The notes: a model not told the origin generated them from the sequence alone. A stretch of DNA of 64,000 nt from CBDDEC01 sp965198045 (GCA_965198045.1 CBDAOL010000012.1:496001-560000), one strand, 5' to 3'. Positions 44,025 through 52,571 are shown, counted from the stretch's first letter. A program made the numbers and translations.

Positions 44025-45895
44025 CGACGCGCTCGGTCCTCGACCGCTTCCTCGACGACCGCAACGAGGCGGCCCGTGTGCTGATCCGCGGAGCGGCGAC
44101 AGAACGCTTCCTGGACGCGGGCGATCGCATCCTCGTGCGGAACGAGTTCCCCGGGCGGCTGGGTCTGATCAGTGCCGGCCTCTTCCGCGTCGAGCTACAC
44201 GACCGCCACGGTAAGCCCGTCGAAGTAGCGCGCCTTGGCCCCGGCGACCTGCTCGGCGAGCTGTCGTTCCTGACGGGTGACCCTGTGGCCACGGATGTCA
44301 TCGCGGAGACCGACGCCTCCGTGTGGAGCATCGACCACGCCGTGCTCACGGCCGCATCAGACCTCGACCCGACGCTCATCCGCGACCTGGCGACGTTGGT
44401 CGCAGGACGCGTGCGCTCGACGAACCAGCGACTGCGGCAGGCGCACCTCGGCCGAGTCGCCGTGATCAAGGCACGGCCGCGCGCACTCGAGGTTGGGGCG
44501 ATCCACCGGCTCGCTCGCGCCGCAGCGTTTCACAATCAGGGCCCAGTGCTGCTCCTCGACCTCGCGCAGGCCGATCCCCTGCCGGCGCCGGGGGCCCGGT
44601 TCGAGGGCGTCGGGGACCTCCCTGCCGACCGCTCGCTGCTCGCGGCGCTCGGGGAGTTCGCGTCGCGCGGCTCCGTCGATGTGGCGTACACCGCGGCAGG
44701 CCGTCATGAGGTCAGTCTGGATGCGGTGGGCGTCCTCGTGTCCCAGCTGCGACGCCGCTTTACAACGATCCTTGTGCTCGTCGACCTCGAGGACCGGTGC
44801 CTCGAAGCCATCGAGGACGACATCGACGTGACGCTCGGCCTGATCGTCGAAGGTGACGATGCCGCCGGAGTCGAGCGCTGTGTCGTCCTCTGCGAGTCGC
44901 CGGCGCAGCCCTACCAGCGCGACAAGATCGCCGCCTCGAGGGCGCATGGCACGAGCGTCGACCCGGTCATCCCCGGACCGACCGAGGCGCTGCTGCCAGC
45001 ACGGATCGACGAAGCGCTCAGCACCGAGGCGCAGGCCGAGCTCGAGCGCGTGGCCCGGATCCTCGTCGGGCGCACCGTGGGCCTGGCGCTCGGTGCTGGC
45101 GGGTCAAAGGGCTATGCGCACATCGGCGCGCGGGTCGCGCTGCGGGAGATGGGTGTGCCCATCGACTTCATTGCCGGCTGCAGTGTGGCGGCGCCGCTGG
45201 CCGGCGGCATGTCGGTCGACTACGACGCCGAGACGATGCAACGCGCGATGACGACCATGCTGCGCCAGGCGGCCCGCCCGACACTGCCGTACCGCTCACT
45301 GCTCTCCTCGCGCGGCCTCGACAACGGCCTGCGCGAGTTCACTGGCGACCAGACCTTCGAGGACGCGCGGATACCTCTTGCTGTGGTCGCCGCCGACATC
45401 GAACGCCGCGAGGTAGTGACCTTCACCGAGGGGCCGGTCCATGGACCGATGCTGGCAAGCGCAGCGATCCCGATCCTGTTTCCACCGATCGAGGTCGATG
45501 GACGGCACCTCGTCGATGGCGGCGTGCTGCAGCCCATTCCGATCCGACAGGTCGCCGAGCTCGGCGCCGACATCGTGATCGCAGTCAAGCTCAACGACCC
45601 CACAGAACCGCCCGACGCGGTTCCCCCGTCGCGTTTCTCGGTTCGGCGTCTGCGCCTGCCGGTGATCGACGCAGTGCTCGATACGATCTCCGTGATGCAG
45701 TGGCAGGTCTTCAGCGACAGCGACGCGCAAGCAGACATCACGGTCGAGCCCCACTTCGAGGGCCCAACAGGGCTCCGCGATTACGCGCGCGGTCCGTACT
45801 TCACGCAATGCGGTGCGGACGCCGTCGAAGCAGTCCGCGATCAGATCGAGCAGTACCTACCCTGGGTCCGTTTATCACGCGGCACGAACCGCTAG
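44021..45895 (+). CDS. Patatin-like (NTE-type) phospholipase with cyclic-nucleotide-binding-like domain
   Basis: A 624-residue protein with a layout resembling NTE/RssA relatives. The N-terminal cNMP-binding fold (about 20-130) contains ILVRNEFPGRLGLISAGLF and GPGDLLGELSFLTGDPVATD. The Arg that usually contacts the cyclic phosphate (PRxA) is replaced by Val, so nucleotide binding is doubtful. The middle part (150-330) resembles the NTE connector. The patatin domain (about 350-600) has the oxyanion loop GAGGSKGYAHIGA, the nucleophile Ser in AGCSVAAPLAGG, and the catalytic Asp in VDGGVLQPIPI. It should cleave a lipid acyl ester. The ATG overlaps the ketoacyl synthase stop by 4 bases. Confidence 0.92.
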   Translation: MTTRSVLDRFLDDRNEAARVLIRGAATERFLDAGDRILVRNEFPGRLGLISAGLFRVELHDRHGKPVEVARLGPGDLLGELSFLTGDPVATDVIAETDASVWSIDHAVLTAASDLDPTLIRDLATLVAGRVRSTNQRLRQAHLGRVAVIKARPRALEVGAIHRLARAAAFHNQGPVLLLDLAQADPLPAPGARFEGVGDLPADRSLLAALGEFASRGSVDVAYTAAGRHEVSLDAVGVLVSQLRRRFTTILVLVDLEDRCLEAIEDDIDVTLGLIVEGDDAAGVERCVVLCESPAQPYQRDKIAASRAHGTSVDPVIPGPTEALLPARIDEALSTEAQAELERVARILVGRTVGLALGAGGSKGYAHIGARVALREMGVPIDFIAGCSVAAPLAGGMSVDYDAETMQRAMTTMLRQAARPTLPYRSLLSSRGLDNGLREFTGDQTFEDARIPLAVVAADIERREVVTFTEGPVHGPMLASAAIPILFPPIEVDGRHLVDGGVLQPIPIRQVAELGADIVIAVKLNDPTEPPDAVPPSRFSVRRLRLPVIDAVLDTISVMQWQVFSDSDAQADITVEPHFEGPTGLRDYARGPYFTQCGADAVEAVRDQIEQYLPWVRLSRGTNR

Positions 45896-45941
45896 CCTTC
45901 GGCCTCGTCGCAACGCGTCTCAGCGCTTTCCCTCCGGGGTA

Positions 45942-45985
45942 CTCTCCAGGCGGAAATATGGGTTCGAGTCCCGTAGGGGCCACCA
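45942..45985. repeat. tRNA-Glu(CUC) 3'-half fragment (att-like)
   Basis: Matches 38359-38402 of tRNA-Glu over 44 bases with three mismatches, from the anticodon loop through the encoded CCA. The 5' half of a tRNA is absent. It lies 37 bases before the GNAT gene and marks the distal boundary of the island. Confidence 0.88.
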
Positions 45986-46022
45986 CTGCCACCCACGCAA
46001 CCGGCGAGGCACGGAGCCGGCG

Positions 46023-46580
46023 ATGCACGATGTCTTTCCGGCGATCCCGGACGAGTTCCCGGTGTTGCGCGTCGGCGATGTCTTGTTGCGCCAGCTCGAG
46101 CCCTCTGACGCCGAGGCGTTCTACCGCCGAGGGTCGGACCCGGAGGTGGCGCGTCCGCAGATGGGGTCGGTGATGACCGACCCCGCCGATGCCCCGCGCG
46201 CCATCGAGGAGATTCGCGGCGGCTTCGCCTCGAAGCGCATGCTGCGCTGGGGCATTGTGCTACCGGACTCACCCGACGCGGTGGGCACCGTCGGGTACAA
46301 CGACTTCTTCGCGTTTCACCAGCGCGCGGAGATCGGGTACGCCCTCGATCGGTCGGCCTGGGGGCGGGGCGTGACGAGCGCCGCGACACAGGCGATCGTG
46401 GACTACGGGTTCGAAGCCCTCGGCCTGCATCGCGTCGAAGCCATCATCGCCGTTGGCAACACGCGCTCGGCGGGCGTCGCGGAGAACTGTGGCTTCGTTC
46501 GCGAGGGCACGCTGCGCGACTTCTTCCACACGCCCGATGGCTGGGTCGACGCCTGGTTCTACGGCGCGGTCAGCGGCTAA
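46023..46580 (+). CDS. GNAT-family N-acetyltransferase (RimJ/RimL-like)
   Basis: A 185-residue protein. VGDVLLRQLEPSDAEAFYRR opens the fold, GIVLPDSPDAVGTVGYNDFF forms the central strands, motif A is in IGYALDRSAWGRGVTSAATQ, and the acceptor-side end is VEAIIAVGNTRSAGVAENC followed by GFVREGTLRDFF. It acetylates an amine from acetyl-CoA; RimJ/L-like members act on protein N-termini or small amines. The ATG at 46023 is used because earlier frame codons run through the tRNA-Glu fragment. Its stop overlaps the convergent gene by 4 bases. Confidence 0.92.
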   Translation: MHDVFPAIPDEFPVLRVGDVLLRQLEPSDAEAFYRRGSDPEVARPQMGSVMTDPADAPRAIEEIRGGFASKRMLRWGIVLPDSPDAVGTVGYNDFFAFHQRAEIGYALDRSAWGRGVTSAATQAIVDYGFEALGLHRVEAIIAVGNTRSAGVAENCGFVREGTLRDFFHTPDGWVDAWFYGAVSG

Positions 46581-46972
46581 TCGCCCTCGACGCCGTCGAG
46601 CGGTGTCGGCGCCGAGCTGGCGACGATACTGCGGAACGCCGCGAAGACGTAGGGCGCGATGCCAAGCGCGAGACCAAGGATCGATCCCGTCTGAACGCCC
46701 GAGGTGATGTCGAGCGCTCGCAGATCGAAGTTGTCGGACCCGAGGACAAGCCCGCTCCGTAGCGCAAAGACGCTGATGGAGCCCACGACCAGATTAGCGA
46801 TCGCTACCGCAACGAAGAGCAGCAGCACTGAACCGACGAGCACTGTCAGGCGGTCGCGCTGCGTCTGCGAGGACAAAGCCTCACTCGGCTGCAGACGAAG
46901 CGACAGCCAGCGCGCGAGGGCAAAGGCCACACTCCCGGCAGCCAGGAAGGGGATGATAAACCAGAGTTCCAT
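46577..46972 (-). CDS. Membrane protein with three helices, unknown
   Basis: The protein has 131 residues with three hydrophobic segments: LWFIIPFLAAGSVAFALARW, LTVLVGSVLLLFVAVAIANL and TGSILGLALGIAPYVFAAF. The loop between the last two is short and polar. No family recognised. Convergent with the GNAT gene. Confidence 0.65.
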   Translation of the reverse strand: MELWFIIPFLAAGSVAFALARWLSLRLQPSEALSSQTQRDRLTVLVGSVLLLFVAVAIANLVVGSISVFALRSGLVLGSDNFDLRALDITSGVQTGSILGLALGIAPYVFAAFRSIVASSAPTPLDGVEGD

Positions 46973-47066
46973 CGAGGAGCTTTTCTACCGCGGGAAGATC
47001 CGCGAACTGGTCGCGATGGAGTCGCGACGCGTGTCAGCTCGGTCGAGTGTATGGCCCCCGTCGTCG

Positions 47067-47907
47067 CTAGGGCCGCCAGAACGTCGTCGGCGTGCGCGAG
47101 AACGTGGGGTCAAAGGTCGCGAAGCGAGCGGTGCCCCATGCCCACGTCGTGAGCTCGCGAGGCGTGAACGTGCCGCCAGCGGGGACCGAGATGTCCAGGT
47201 GGGTCGACTGGAAGCAGGTCGGGCCGGAGCCGTGCTGCCTGACCGGCTGCCCGGCCGGGTCGAACAGGCAAACGTCGATAGCGAAGTCGACGATCGCCTC
47301 GTTGGACAGGTTGCGGACCGTGTAGTTCAGGTTCGGGAAGCCCCACTGGTCGAACGTGAACCAGTGATCGATGACCTCGAACTCGCCAGCAACACCGCTG
47401 GCTGCGGGCGTCGAGGCGGGCGGAGAGGTCGTGGGATTGGGTGACGGCGTCGAGGTGCTACCGGTCGGGCGTGCGACCGTCAAGGGCGCACTGCTGCCGA
47501 GATATTGGTTGCTGACCCAGGTTTCGGTCGAGCCGCGGGCCGCCAGCGTCCAGCCGTCGCAATCGCCGGAACCGACCTCGACGACCTCAACACGCGTGCC
47601 TTCGGCCCAGGCGCCGGCGATGCGGGCGTCGTTGCGGCAGTCGGAGCGCAGGCTAATCCCGGCGCCGCCGGTATAAGCGACATAACGGTCGACTGGGCTC
47701 GTCTGGACGATCTCAGGAGTCGCGGTCGCTGCGGCGGCGGGGGTAGCGGTCGTCGCCACGGTGGCGGTGGGGACGGACGTGCCCTCACGCTCGGCGCGCT
47801 CGGCGGCGAGCTGTTCGTCGCTCTTGCAGCCGGAGAGGGCGAGCACGAGCAGCAGGCCGACGGCCAGCCAGGGCGAGCGGCGACGTGCGGAAGCTGCGTG
47901 GATGCAT
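47067..47907 (-). CDS. Putative lipoprotein with SH3b domain, start region frameshifted
   Basis: The mature part has a Thr/Ala-rich linker, an SH3b domain (RYVAYTGGAGISLRSDCRND, GTRVEVVEVGSGDCDGWTLA, TETWVSNQYLGSS), a second Pro/Thr/Ser linker, and a C-terminal beta-sandwich-like domain (FEVIDHWFTFDQWGFPNLNY). The lipobox LALSGC with a hydrophobic core WLAVGLLLVLALSG is present in frame. The only good ATG (47907, MHPRSFRT) lies in another frame, so one base must be lost or gained around 47885 to give a complete signal peptide. SH3b domains bind cell-wall peptides. The C-terminal domain is not recognised. Confidence 0.68.
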
Positions 47908-48043
47908 GGCGTCCCCCAACTGCCTTCACTATCGACAGATCAGGCCCGAGGTTTGAGTGTCGACTCTTTGTGTAATGGCGATGGATAGGACAGTGTGACG
48001 GCGGATCGGCGAGGATGTGGGCAGTTCAAGGAGGAAGAATGGC
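47908..48043. other. Divergent intergenic region
   Basis: Holds the promoters of two divergent genes by position. A strong AAGGAGG ribosome site (48028-48034) ends the interval. I see no repeat or RNA gene. Confidence 0.45.
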
Positions 48044-48637
48044 ATGAGACCACGCGTCACATCTGTAACAACACGTATACGGGCTCTTGATAGGATCCGG
48101 TCGGAGGCGATGTCACGAACCTGACCGGCCCAGGACAATTCGACCACGATCTTGCGCGTCGCGCGCCTTCAAGGCTGCGCGACTGGACGTTCTCCGGTCC
48201 GCGCAATCCTCGACGCCGTCGCAGCGTGTTCTGGACGCAGATCGCGCTGGTGATCGCCGGTCCGACGCTCCTCATTGGCGTTGTGGTGCTCGTCTTCTTT
48301 GGCACACGGCCGGACACCGCGCTCGAGTTTTCCGGCACCGGCGACGCCACCTCGATAGCGTTTGAGCAGGGCGAGGACGGTCAGTTCCAATCTCTGTGTC
48401 ACCGGTCGGCTAGCGCCTGTGCCCGAGGCGTTGGACGGTGTGAACGCCCTTCGGGCGCGCCTCGTCGATGCGAGCGGAGCGACGCTGCGTCGCACCTCGA
48501 CGCTCGTGGGCGAGAGCGGTGGCTCGAACTGCAGCGGATCCGGATCCGGGGCGCTCCCTCCGGGGAGCTACCACGTCGAAGTGGAAGCGCCCGAGCACGT
48601 GTTCTGGACAGCCTCAGCTCGCCGCGTCGACCGTTAG
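48044..48637 (+). pseudogene. Single-pass membrane protein, broken reading frame
   Basis: The ATG at 48044 follows AAGGAGG, but its frame ends after 26 codons. A second frame continues with DHDLARRAPSRLRDWTFSGP, a membrane helix FWTQIALVIAGPTLLIGVVV and the extracytoplasmic start FGTRPDTALEFSGTG. Around 48385-48392 the frame must change again to reach SNLCVTGRLAPVPEALDGVN and the C-terminal strands GSYHVEVEAPEHVFWTAS. The pieces form one plausible secreted-domain protein of about 190 residues. A GTG at 48226 could start the second frame alone. Function unknown. Confidence 0.5.
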
Positions 48638-49304
48638 CGCGTGAGCGACAGGAAGCCCTGGATCGCTACGTGCTCGCGCGGGGCCTCGTCGCCGATCGGG
48701 ACATCGAAACCGGACGCGAGCCAGGTTTCCAGCGCCATCACGAGATTCTCGTGCCAATAGACGAAGCCCGAAGGCAGCTCGCAGTCGAAGCGTGGCGAGG
48801 GCGCGCTGCCCGGCGCGATGTCCCAGTCCGCCTCGAGCGCGTCGAGGTCCGCGTAGACCCAGAGCACGAGCAGCGGACCGGAGTCCGCTCCGGCAAGGTT
48901 CGCTGACCAGAACGCGTGGCCCTCGACCGCGCTGCGCTCGCACAGCGGCGGGCGTTCGTCGACGAGCTGGAAGCCGAAGCCACCTGCCTCTGCGGCAGCG
49001 CGCACCTCGGCGGTGCCGAACGGGAAACCCTCGACGTCGCCCGCGACGGGATCGGGGGCGGTCGTCGAGGTGGGCTCGGGCGGGGCGGTCGACGTGGCGC
49101 CCGGCGTTCCGGTCGGTGCGGTCGTTGGTGATGTGGTCGGCTCGCTCGTGGTCGTCGGCGTCTCAGTCGCGGTGATGATGGTCGGGTTGGGCGCCGGGCT
49201 CGCTGTCTCCGTCGGCGCGACCGTTGGGTCGGATCGTCTGAGTCGCCGCCACAGGCTGCGAGGAGGACGAGGGCGGCGCAGGCGAGGAGCAGCGCGGTTC
49301 TCAT
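48634..49304 (-). pseudogene. Putative lipoprotein with Thr/Pro-rich linker, one frameshift
   Basis: The ATG at 49304 opens a signal peptide MRTALLLACAALVLLAAC with a lipobox, then GGDSDDPT. Adding one C to the CCC run at 49226-49228 joins it to PTVAPTETASPAPNPTIITA in the next frame, a long Thr/Pro/Ser linker, and then a globular domain (VEGFPFGTAEVRAAAEAGGF, GPLLVLWVYADLDALEADWD, SGFVYWHENLVMALETWLAS). The frameshift falls in the linker start. Without it the lipoprotein would be 222 residues. The domain is not one I recognise. Confidence 0.62.
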
Positions 49305-49436
49305 CGCTCAACGGTACGCCGGTCCTGGGCAACGAGTGGCGAGGAAGGATGCGGCGCGTCCACGCTGGCGCGGCTAGACTGCGTGCTGATCGCGACGAGG
49401 CGTCCGAGCTGGGACGGACGCCGGAGGAGGACGGCG

Positions 49437-50102
49437 ATGAGTTTCCTCGGGCGACTCTTCGGCGGTGACATGCGCGTGGCCGAGCAGGCCGCCGCGCAAC
49501 ACGTCGAGCTACTGACCTATCCCGCGACCTTCAGCTTCTCTGGCGAGGAACTGACGCTGCGCCCGGTTGCCGAGGATGACCGCGCCGCCATGCTCACCTT
49601 CACGACTGCTCTCCCAGGGCACGATCTACTGTTCCTGCGCCGCGACATCACGACCGACGAGAACGTGCGGGCGTGGATCCGGGACGCGCTTGAGGGTCGC
49701 TATCAGACCGTGCTCGCGCTCCATGACGAGGCGATCGTCGGCTACGCCACCGTGGCCTCCGAGGGCATCGACTGGACGCGCCACGTCGCCGAGCTGCGCA
49801 TCCTGGTCGAACCGGCGTGGCGCGGGCGCGGCCTTGGACGGCTGCTGACCGAGCAGGCCTTCGCGGCGGCTCGGGAGATCGGATACAAGAAGATGATCGC
49901 CCAGATGACGACGGACCAGGGCGGCGCGATCCGCGCCTTCCGCCGTCTGGGGTTCGAACGCGAAGCCGTGCTGCGCAACCAGGTGATCGACCGCGCCGAC
50001 GGCCTGCATGACCTGCAGATCATGTCGCTCAACGTCGACGCGTTCGAGGCGAAGCTGCACTCGATGCTCCTTGCTTCGCAACACAGCGACCTCGGCGCTT
50101 GA
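49437..50102 (+). CDS. GNAT-family N-acetyltransferase
   Basis: The protein has 221 residues. After a short N-terminal extension (MSFLGRLFGGDMRVAEQ) the fold opens with GEELTLRPVAEDDRAAMLTF. Motif A is LRILVEPAWRGRGLGRLLTE, followed by GYKKMIAQMTTDQGGAIRAF and RRLGFEREAVLRN. The CoA pyrophosphate loop RGRGLG is intact. Acceptor not known. The ATG at 49437 is preceded by GGAGGAGG, an excellent ribosome site. Confidence 0.92.
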   Translation: MSFLGRLFGGDMRVAEQAAAQHVELLTYPATFSFSGEELTLRPVAEDDRAAMLTFTTALPGHDLLFLRRDITTDENVRAWIRDALEGRYQTVLALHDEAIVGYATVASEGIDWTRHVAELRILVEPAWRGRGLGRLLTEQAFAAAREIGYKKMIAQMTTDQGGAIRAFRRLGFEREAVLRNQVIDRADGLHDLQIMSLNVDAFEAKLHSMLLASQHSDLGA

Positions 50103-50114
50103 GGGGCACGAGGA

Positions 50115-50880
50115 GTGGCTGACCGCTTCGATCTCACGGGCAAAGTCGCACTGATCACGGGCGGCAGCCGACGCCTGGGGCGTGCGATGGCCCTCGCCTT
50201 CGCTGAGGCCGGCGCCGACATCGCCATCGCCAGTCGCCGCATCGAATCTTGCGAGGCTGCTGCCGCCGAGGTCGAGGCCCTCGGGCGGAAGGCGCTGCCA
50301 TACGCGGCGCACGTCGGCCACTGGGACGAACTCGACGGCCTCGTCGAGGCGGTGATCGAGCGCTTCGGAAAGATCGACATCCTCGTCAACAACGCCGGGA
50401 TGTCACCGCTCTACCCCTCGCTCGACCAGGTCACCGAGGAGCTGTTCGACAAAGTCATCGGCGTCAACCTCAAGGGCCCCTACCGGCTGTCCGCCCTCGT
50501 CGGGAAGCACATGGTCCAGCGCGGCAGCGGGTCGATCATCAACATCTCGAGCACGAACTCCGTGCGGCCGAGCCCGGAGGCCGAGCCCGGAGGCCGAGCC
50601 CTACGGCGCGGCGAAGGCGGGGCTGAACGCGCTGACGCACTCGCTGGCCGTGGCGTACGGGCCGGCGGTGCGCGTGAACTGCATCATGGCCGGTCCCTTC
50701 CTGACCGACATCTCGAAGGCCTGGGACCTCGAGGAGTTCAGGGAGCGGGCCCAGCGCACGATGCCGCTCGGCCGTGGCGGTGAGCCCGAGGAGATCGTGG
50801 GCGCTGCGCTCTACCTCGCGAGCGACGCCTCCAGCTTCACAACGGGCGCGGTGATCGCCGTTGACGGCGGGGCGCACTGA
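50115..50880 (+). pseudogene. Short-chain dehydrogenase broken by a 13-bp tandem duplication
   Basis: GTG at 50115. The first frame has VALITGGSRRLGRAMALAF, ILVNNAGMSPLYPS and SIINISSTNSVRPSPEAEP. A 13-base unit at 50571-50583 is repeated at 50584-50596, which throws the frame. Deleting one unit restores EAEPYGAAKAGLNALTHS (the catalytic Tyr and Lys) and then AYGPAVRVNCIMAGPFLT through to FTTGAVIAVDGGAH. The corrected product is a normal classical SDR of about 250 residues. As read, it ends in a wrong-frame tail and lacks the catalytic Tyr-Lys. Replication slippage is the simplest cause. Confidence 0.88.
50571..50596. repeat. Two tandem 13-bp units inside the SDR gene
   Basis: AGCCCGGAGGCCG occurs twice in direct succession, followed by a partial third AGCCC. 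The extra copy is what breaks the SDR reading frame. Confidence 0.92.
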
Positions 50881-50913
50881 GGCGCGGGACGGCTGGCTCG
50901 TTACACTGATCTC

Positions 50914-51126
50914 ATGACGAGCGAGGACCCGAAGGCCGCCTACCGCGACGCCTACGACCGCTGGCAGGAACAGCTGGACGGTGTGCACCGCCTGCTCCTC
51001 GACGGGGAGCGGCTGCCGCCAGACCGCATCAAGGGCCTGTTGAACCGCGAGGCGCGGGCGAAGGAGCGTTACGACGAGGCGCGGCGACGGCTCCTCGGGA
51101 TCGACCCCGCTCGACAGATTCGGTAA
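50914..51126 (+). CDS. Small helical hypothetical protein
   Basis: Seventy residues, charged and helical: AAYRDAYDRWQEQLDGVHRL, then PPDRIKGLLNREARAKERYD and EARRRLLGID. No motif. It sits between the SDR and the CcdA-like gene on the same strand, 12 bases before the latter, so they are probably co-transcribed. Confidence 0.65.
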   Translation: MTSEDPKAAYRDAYDRWQEQLDGVHRLLLDGERLPPDRIKGLLNREARAKERYDEARRRLLGIDPARQIR

Positions 51127-51138
51127 GGAGCCGCGCCG

Positions 51139-51966
51139 ATGGCGACCACAGCGCCCGGCCGACCGACGACAGAGACCGTCTCACCGGTACGTCGGCGGCT
51201 CAACGCGGTCTTCGGCAACGGCTACCCTCGATCGTTCGCGATCGGCTCGGCCTTCTCCGTCGCCTGGTCACCCTGCATCGGCCCGATCCTCGGCGTCGTG
51301 CTGACGCTGGCCGCGGCCTCTGGCACGGCCTACCAAGGCGCGCTGCTACTCACGTTCTACGCGCTCGGCCTCGGCGTCTGGTTCTTGCTGTTCGCGGTGT
51401 TCTTCAGCTGGATCCAGCCGAGGAGGCGTGCGCTGAACCCGTATCTGCCGAAGCTGATGATCTTCAGCGGCGCGCTGTTCATCGTCATCGGTGGGCTCAT
51501 GGTGCTGGGCGAGTTCTCCGAGCTGAACCGCTACTTCCAGAATCTCGGATTCCTTTTCGACTCGACCGCAGACGTGGAGGCCGACCTGAGCGGCGGCGTT
51601 GATGGCTCGCTCGGACCGGGCATCGCCTTCTTCGGCGGAGTGGTCTCGTTCCTCTCGCCCTGTGTGCTGCCGCTCGTGCCGGCGTACCTCGTCAACATCG
51701 CCGGCGAGTCCGTGATGGGCACCGGCGACGAGAGCACGGCGGCGAGCCGGCGGCGGGTGATCATGCACTCCGTCGCATTCATCATCGGCTTCACGATCGT
51801 CTTCGCCGCCATCGGGGCATCAGTCGGTCTCGTCGGCTCGGCCGTGCAGGATCAGCTCGACACGCTGACGCGCATCGGCGGCATCATCCTCATCGTCTTC
51901 GGGATGCAGATGGCCAGTCTGATTCACCTGCCGTACCTCGACCGGACCTACCAGATCAACGTCTGA
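51139..51966 (+). CDS. CcdA/DsbD-like thiol-disulfide transporter with swapped halves
   Basis: A 275-residue protein with six hydrophobic segments and both CcdA Cys-Pro signatures, but in reversed order. The part that normally forms the second half comes first: SFAIGSAFSVAWSPCIGPIL, then ALLLTFYALGLGVWFLLFAV. The part that normally starts the protein comes second: GGVVSFLSPCVLPLVPAYLV, then HSVAFIIGFTIVFAAIGASV and the end FGMQMASLIHLPYLDRTY, which in ordinary CcdA lies just before the middle of the protein. The redox Cys of each half is kept (SPC in both). CcdA passes electrons from cytoplasmic thioredoxin across the membrane for cytochrome c maturation or disulfide reduction. No cytochrome c or thioredoxin gene is near. 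Confidence 0.85.
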   Translation: MATTAPGRPTTETVSPVRRRLNAVFGNGYPRSFAIGSAFSVAWSPCIGPILGVVLTLAAASGTAYQGALLLTFYALGLGVWFLLFAVFFSWIQPRRRALNPYLPKLMIFSGALFIVIGGLMVLGEFSELNRYFQNLGFLFDSTADVEADLSGGVDGSLGPGIAFFGGVVSFLSPCVLPLVPAYLVNIAGESVMGTGDESTAASRRRVIMHSVAFIIGFTIVFAAIGASVGLVGSAVQDQLDTLTRIGGIILIVFGMQMASLIHLPYLDRTYQINV

Positions 51967-52038
51967 TCGACCCGCCAGACAAGCCTCGAGGGCGGGCGCA
52001 CCAGCAGGTGCGTCTGCCCTGTGCGATACCATGGGGCC

Positions 52039-52494
52039 ATGTCAATGGATCGCGAATTCGGCCTCGACCTGGACGCTATCTTCCAGGTGATCGACGAAGC
52101 AGACGTGTTCGTCGTGCGCTTCAGCGCGATCGAGCAGCGACTCCTCGTCGACTCGCGGGTCGACGAGGATGGCAAGCCCTATATCGCGATGGTGCCGCCC
52201 GCCCGCTCCGCCGAGGACCGATACCGCTATCTGCGACAACAGCGTCCCGACTTGCCGCTGCCGGAGCAGATCACCGTCATCCGCTGGCCGCGCGCCATGA
52301 TCGCCATGCGCGAGTTCGGTGTCTGGGAGCGCATCGAGCAGCGGCTTTCCGATGCCGGGGGCGAGGGGGCGATCGCCGAAACCGACCGTGTCTTCCGCGA
52401 GGGTCGCCGCCTCGAGCGGGCCGACATCGTGGCCGCCATCAAGGGCGGCGAGGGCTACGAGACGATCTGGGAGCGCGAGCCCGCCGAGGGCTGA
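52039..52494 (+). CDS. Hypothetical protein
   Basis: The protein has 151 residues from the ATG at 52039 (a GTG at 52021 in frame is possible). Strand-rich start FQVIDEADVFVVRFSAIEQR LLVDSRV, then the proline-bound PYIAMVPPARSAEDRYRYL and RPDLPLPEQITVIRWPRAM. The C-terminal third is helical (GEGAIAETDRVFREGRRLER). No motif recognised. It stands alone between the CcdA-like gene and ltaE. Confidence 0.7.
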   Translation: MSMDREFGLDLDAIFQVIDEADVFVVRFSAIEQRLLVDSRVDEDGKPYIAMVPPARSAEDRYRYLRQQRPDLPLPEQITVIRWPRAMIAMREFGVWERIEQRLSDAGGEGAIAETDRVFREGRRLERADIVAAIKGGEGYETIWEREPAEG

Positions 52495-52571
52495 TCGCGT
52501 CTCGGTTGGTGCACCCCTAGCCGCTGCCGCGAACACGCGCGATCCTGCACCACGCAGCGCGTGCTCAGCCG

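Larger units (their letters stand above)
38359..45985. mobile_element. Putative genomic island at tRNA-Glu(CUC)
   Basis: The 3' 44 bases of tRNA-Glu(CUC) (38359-38402) are repeated in the same orientation, three mismatches, at 45942-45985 without the 5' half. This is the footprint of an element that entered the tRNA 3' end and displaced the original end. The 7.6 kb between hold an MMPL transporter, a ketoacyl synthase, a patatin-like protein and one IS1182-family element that came in later. I see no integrase, so the island is either degraded at that function or was moved by another element's enzyme. Confidence 0.72.
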
